A stretch of 13,473 nucleotides of DNA from CAZAAW01 sp964483325 (GTDB lineage Bacteria > Pseudomonadota > Alphaproteobacteria > Rhizobiales > Kaistiaceae), in contig CAZAAW010000043.1 of the NCBI GenBank assembly GCA_964483325.1, forward strand, positions 1 through 13,473, given 5' to 3'. The translations under genes were made by a program, and so were the position numbers. This document shows positions 13,158 to 13,473 of the stretch, one piece after another (positions within the stretch are counted from its first letter, which is position 1; each line of letters begins with the position of its first letter). The notes below the pieces were generated by a model. That model saw only the letters and a program-made list of their open reading frames with translations, was not told the DNA's origin and did no database searches.

Positions 13158-13358
13158 ATGCCGCTGATCATCATTCTGCTGCTGGCCCTGCTGATCGCCC
13201 AGATCGGCTTCTGGAACGCGCTGGCGGCAATCCTCGGCGCCGTCGGCATGGTGATCCTGCTGATCATCATCGCTGCCGGGATCATCATTACCGGCGGCCT
13301 CCTGGTGGCCCGCAGCGTCAACCGCCGCATCGATCCGCCCGGCCGCAACTGGCGTTGA
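13158..13358 (+). CDS. Small hydrophobic membrane protein (66 aa)
   Basis: I do not recognise a named family. The product is almost entirely hydrophobic from residue 2 to 51 (IIILLLALLIAQIGFW, then a second stretch about 21-50 rich in Gly/Ile). This makes one long or two short membrane helices joined near NA (20-21), then a positively charged cytoplasmic-type tail, ARSVNRRIDPPGRNWR. The ATG has AAGGAG 11 nt upstream, and the open frame before it (to 13068) runs through the pepF hairpin and lacks matching composition. It lies 95 nt after pepF and may be a read-through partner or separate. The -35 of the next promoter overlaps its stop codon. Function unknown; a small inner-membrane helper is the most that can be said. 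Confidence 0.75.
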   Translation: MPLIIILLLALLIAQIGFWNALAAILGAVGMVILLIIIAAGIIITGGLLVARSVNRRIDPPGRNWR

Positions 13359-13393
13359 AGGCCGGCTCCGGACGTTGTACATTCTGTACAACG
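13355..13393 (+). promoter_or_regulatory. Promoter with palindromic operator for the AbrB/MazE-type gene
   Basis: TTGAAG (13355-13360) and TACATT (13378-13383) sit 17 nt apart, each matching four of six sigma-70 positions. Over the -10 lies a perfect 9-bp inverted repeat, CGTTGTACA-TTC-TGTACAACG (13373-13393). Its position over the -10 and start site is that of an autorepressor site, as used by antitoxins of this class. Confidence 0.7.
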
Positions 13394-13408
13394 CGACGGA
13401 GCAACGCC

Positions 13409-13473
13409 ATGAAGCTGGAAATCAAGAAGATCGGCAATTCGACCGGGCTGATCCTGCCGAAGGAGCTGCTGGC
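13409..13473 (+). CDS. AbrB/MazE-type antitoxin, N-terminal fragment (runs off window)
   Basis: Twenty-one complete codons are visible: MKLEIKKIGNSTGLILPKELL. This is the swapped-hairpin AbrB/MazE/SpoVT DNA-binding start, with the IGNS-G-ILPKE pattern diagnostic of the MazE-like and VapB-like antitoxins. Such proteins repress their own operon and neutralise a ribonuclease or kinase toxin encoded just downstream. Here the remainder of the gene and any toxin lie beyond the window edge, so I cannot say which toxin class is involved or whether one exists. GGAG lies 7 nt before the ATG, and the palindromic promoter-operator at 13355-13393 is 15 nt upstream. The gene is therefore probably the first of its operon. 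Confidence 0.85.
   Translation, partial: MKLEIKKIGNSTGLILPKELL

Overview
The window reads as ordinary core chromosome of a high-GC (by eye about two-thirds G+C) alphaproteobacterium, most likely Hyphomicrobiales (Rhizobiales). The reasons are the gene families present (DUF1036 beside pyruvate kinase, DUF1244, a GapR/DUF2312 nucleoid protein, a cysteine-free type B L36), the weak Shine-Dalgarno sites at several starts, and strong third-position G/C. I cannot name a genus. I saw no insertion sequence, phage gene, CRISPR array or sign of recent transfer.

Layout, left to right. A tRNA-Val(GAC) lies on the minus strand at the left edge, with a good promoter. On the plus strand come ribosomal protein L36 (41 aa) and an exported TPR protein. 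A minus-strand pair, DUF1036 protein then pyruvate kinase, is joined by an ATGA stop/start overlap. A minus-strand EamA drug/metabolite exporter has its own terminator and is divergent from a plus-strand run: N-formylglutamate amidohydrolase-like hydrolase, DUF1244 protein (ATGA overlap) and gapR. A bidirectional terminator closes that run.

From 5.8 to 11.0 kb everything is on the minus strand. In transcription order it is a sigma-54-type response regulator, a YcbB/LdtD-type L,D-transpeptidase, and a DUF882/M15 (YcbK/MepK-like) zinc peptidase with an unusually long Pro/Ala-rich tail. The last two form a plausible make-and-break pair for 3-3 peptidoglycan cross-links, in the same relative order as E. 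coli ldtD-mepK. The response regulator sits directly upstream in the same direction and no sensor kinase is in the window.

From 11.2 kb to the end the plus strand carries an M3-family oligoendopeptidase F, a 66-aa membrane miniprotein, and the first 21 complete codons of an AbrB/MazE-type antitoxin. That gene is preceded by a perfect 9-bp palindrome lying over the -10 element of a convincing promoter. The best leads are the palindromic operator, the potassium-independent signature of the pyruvate kinase, the L,D-transpeptidase/endopeptidase pair behind a sigma-54 regulator, and several perfect hairpins without U-tracts at gene ends. I did not find a clearly new multi-gene system.
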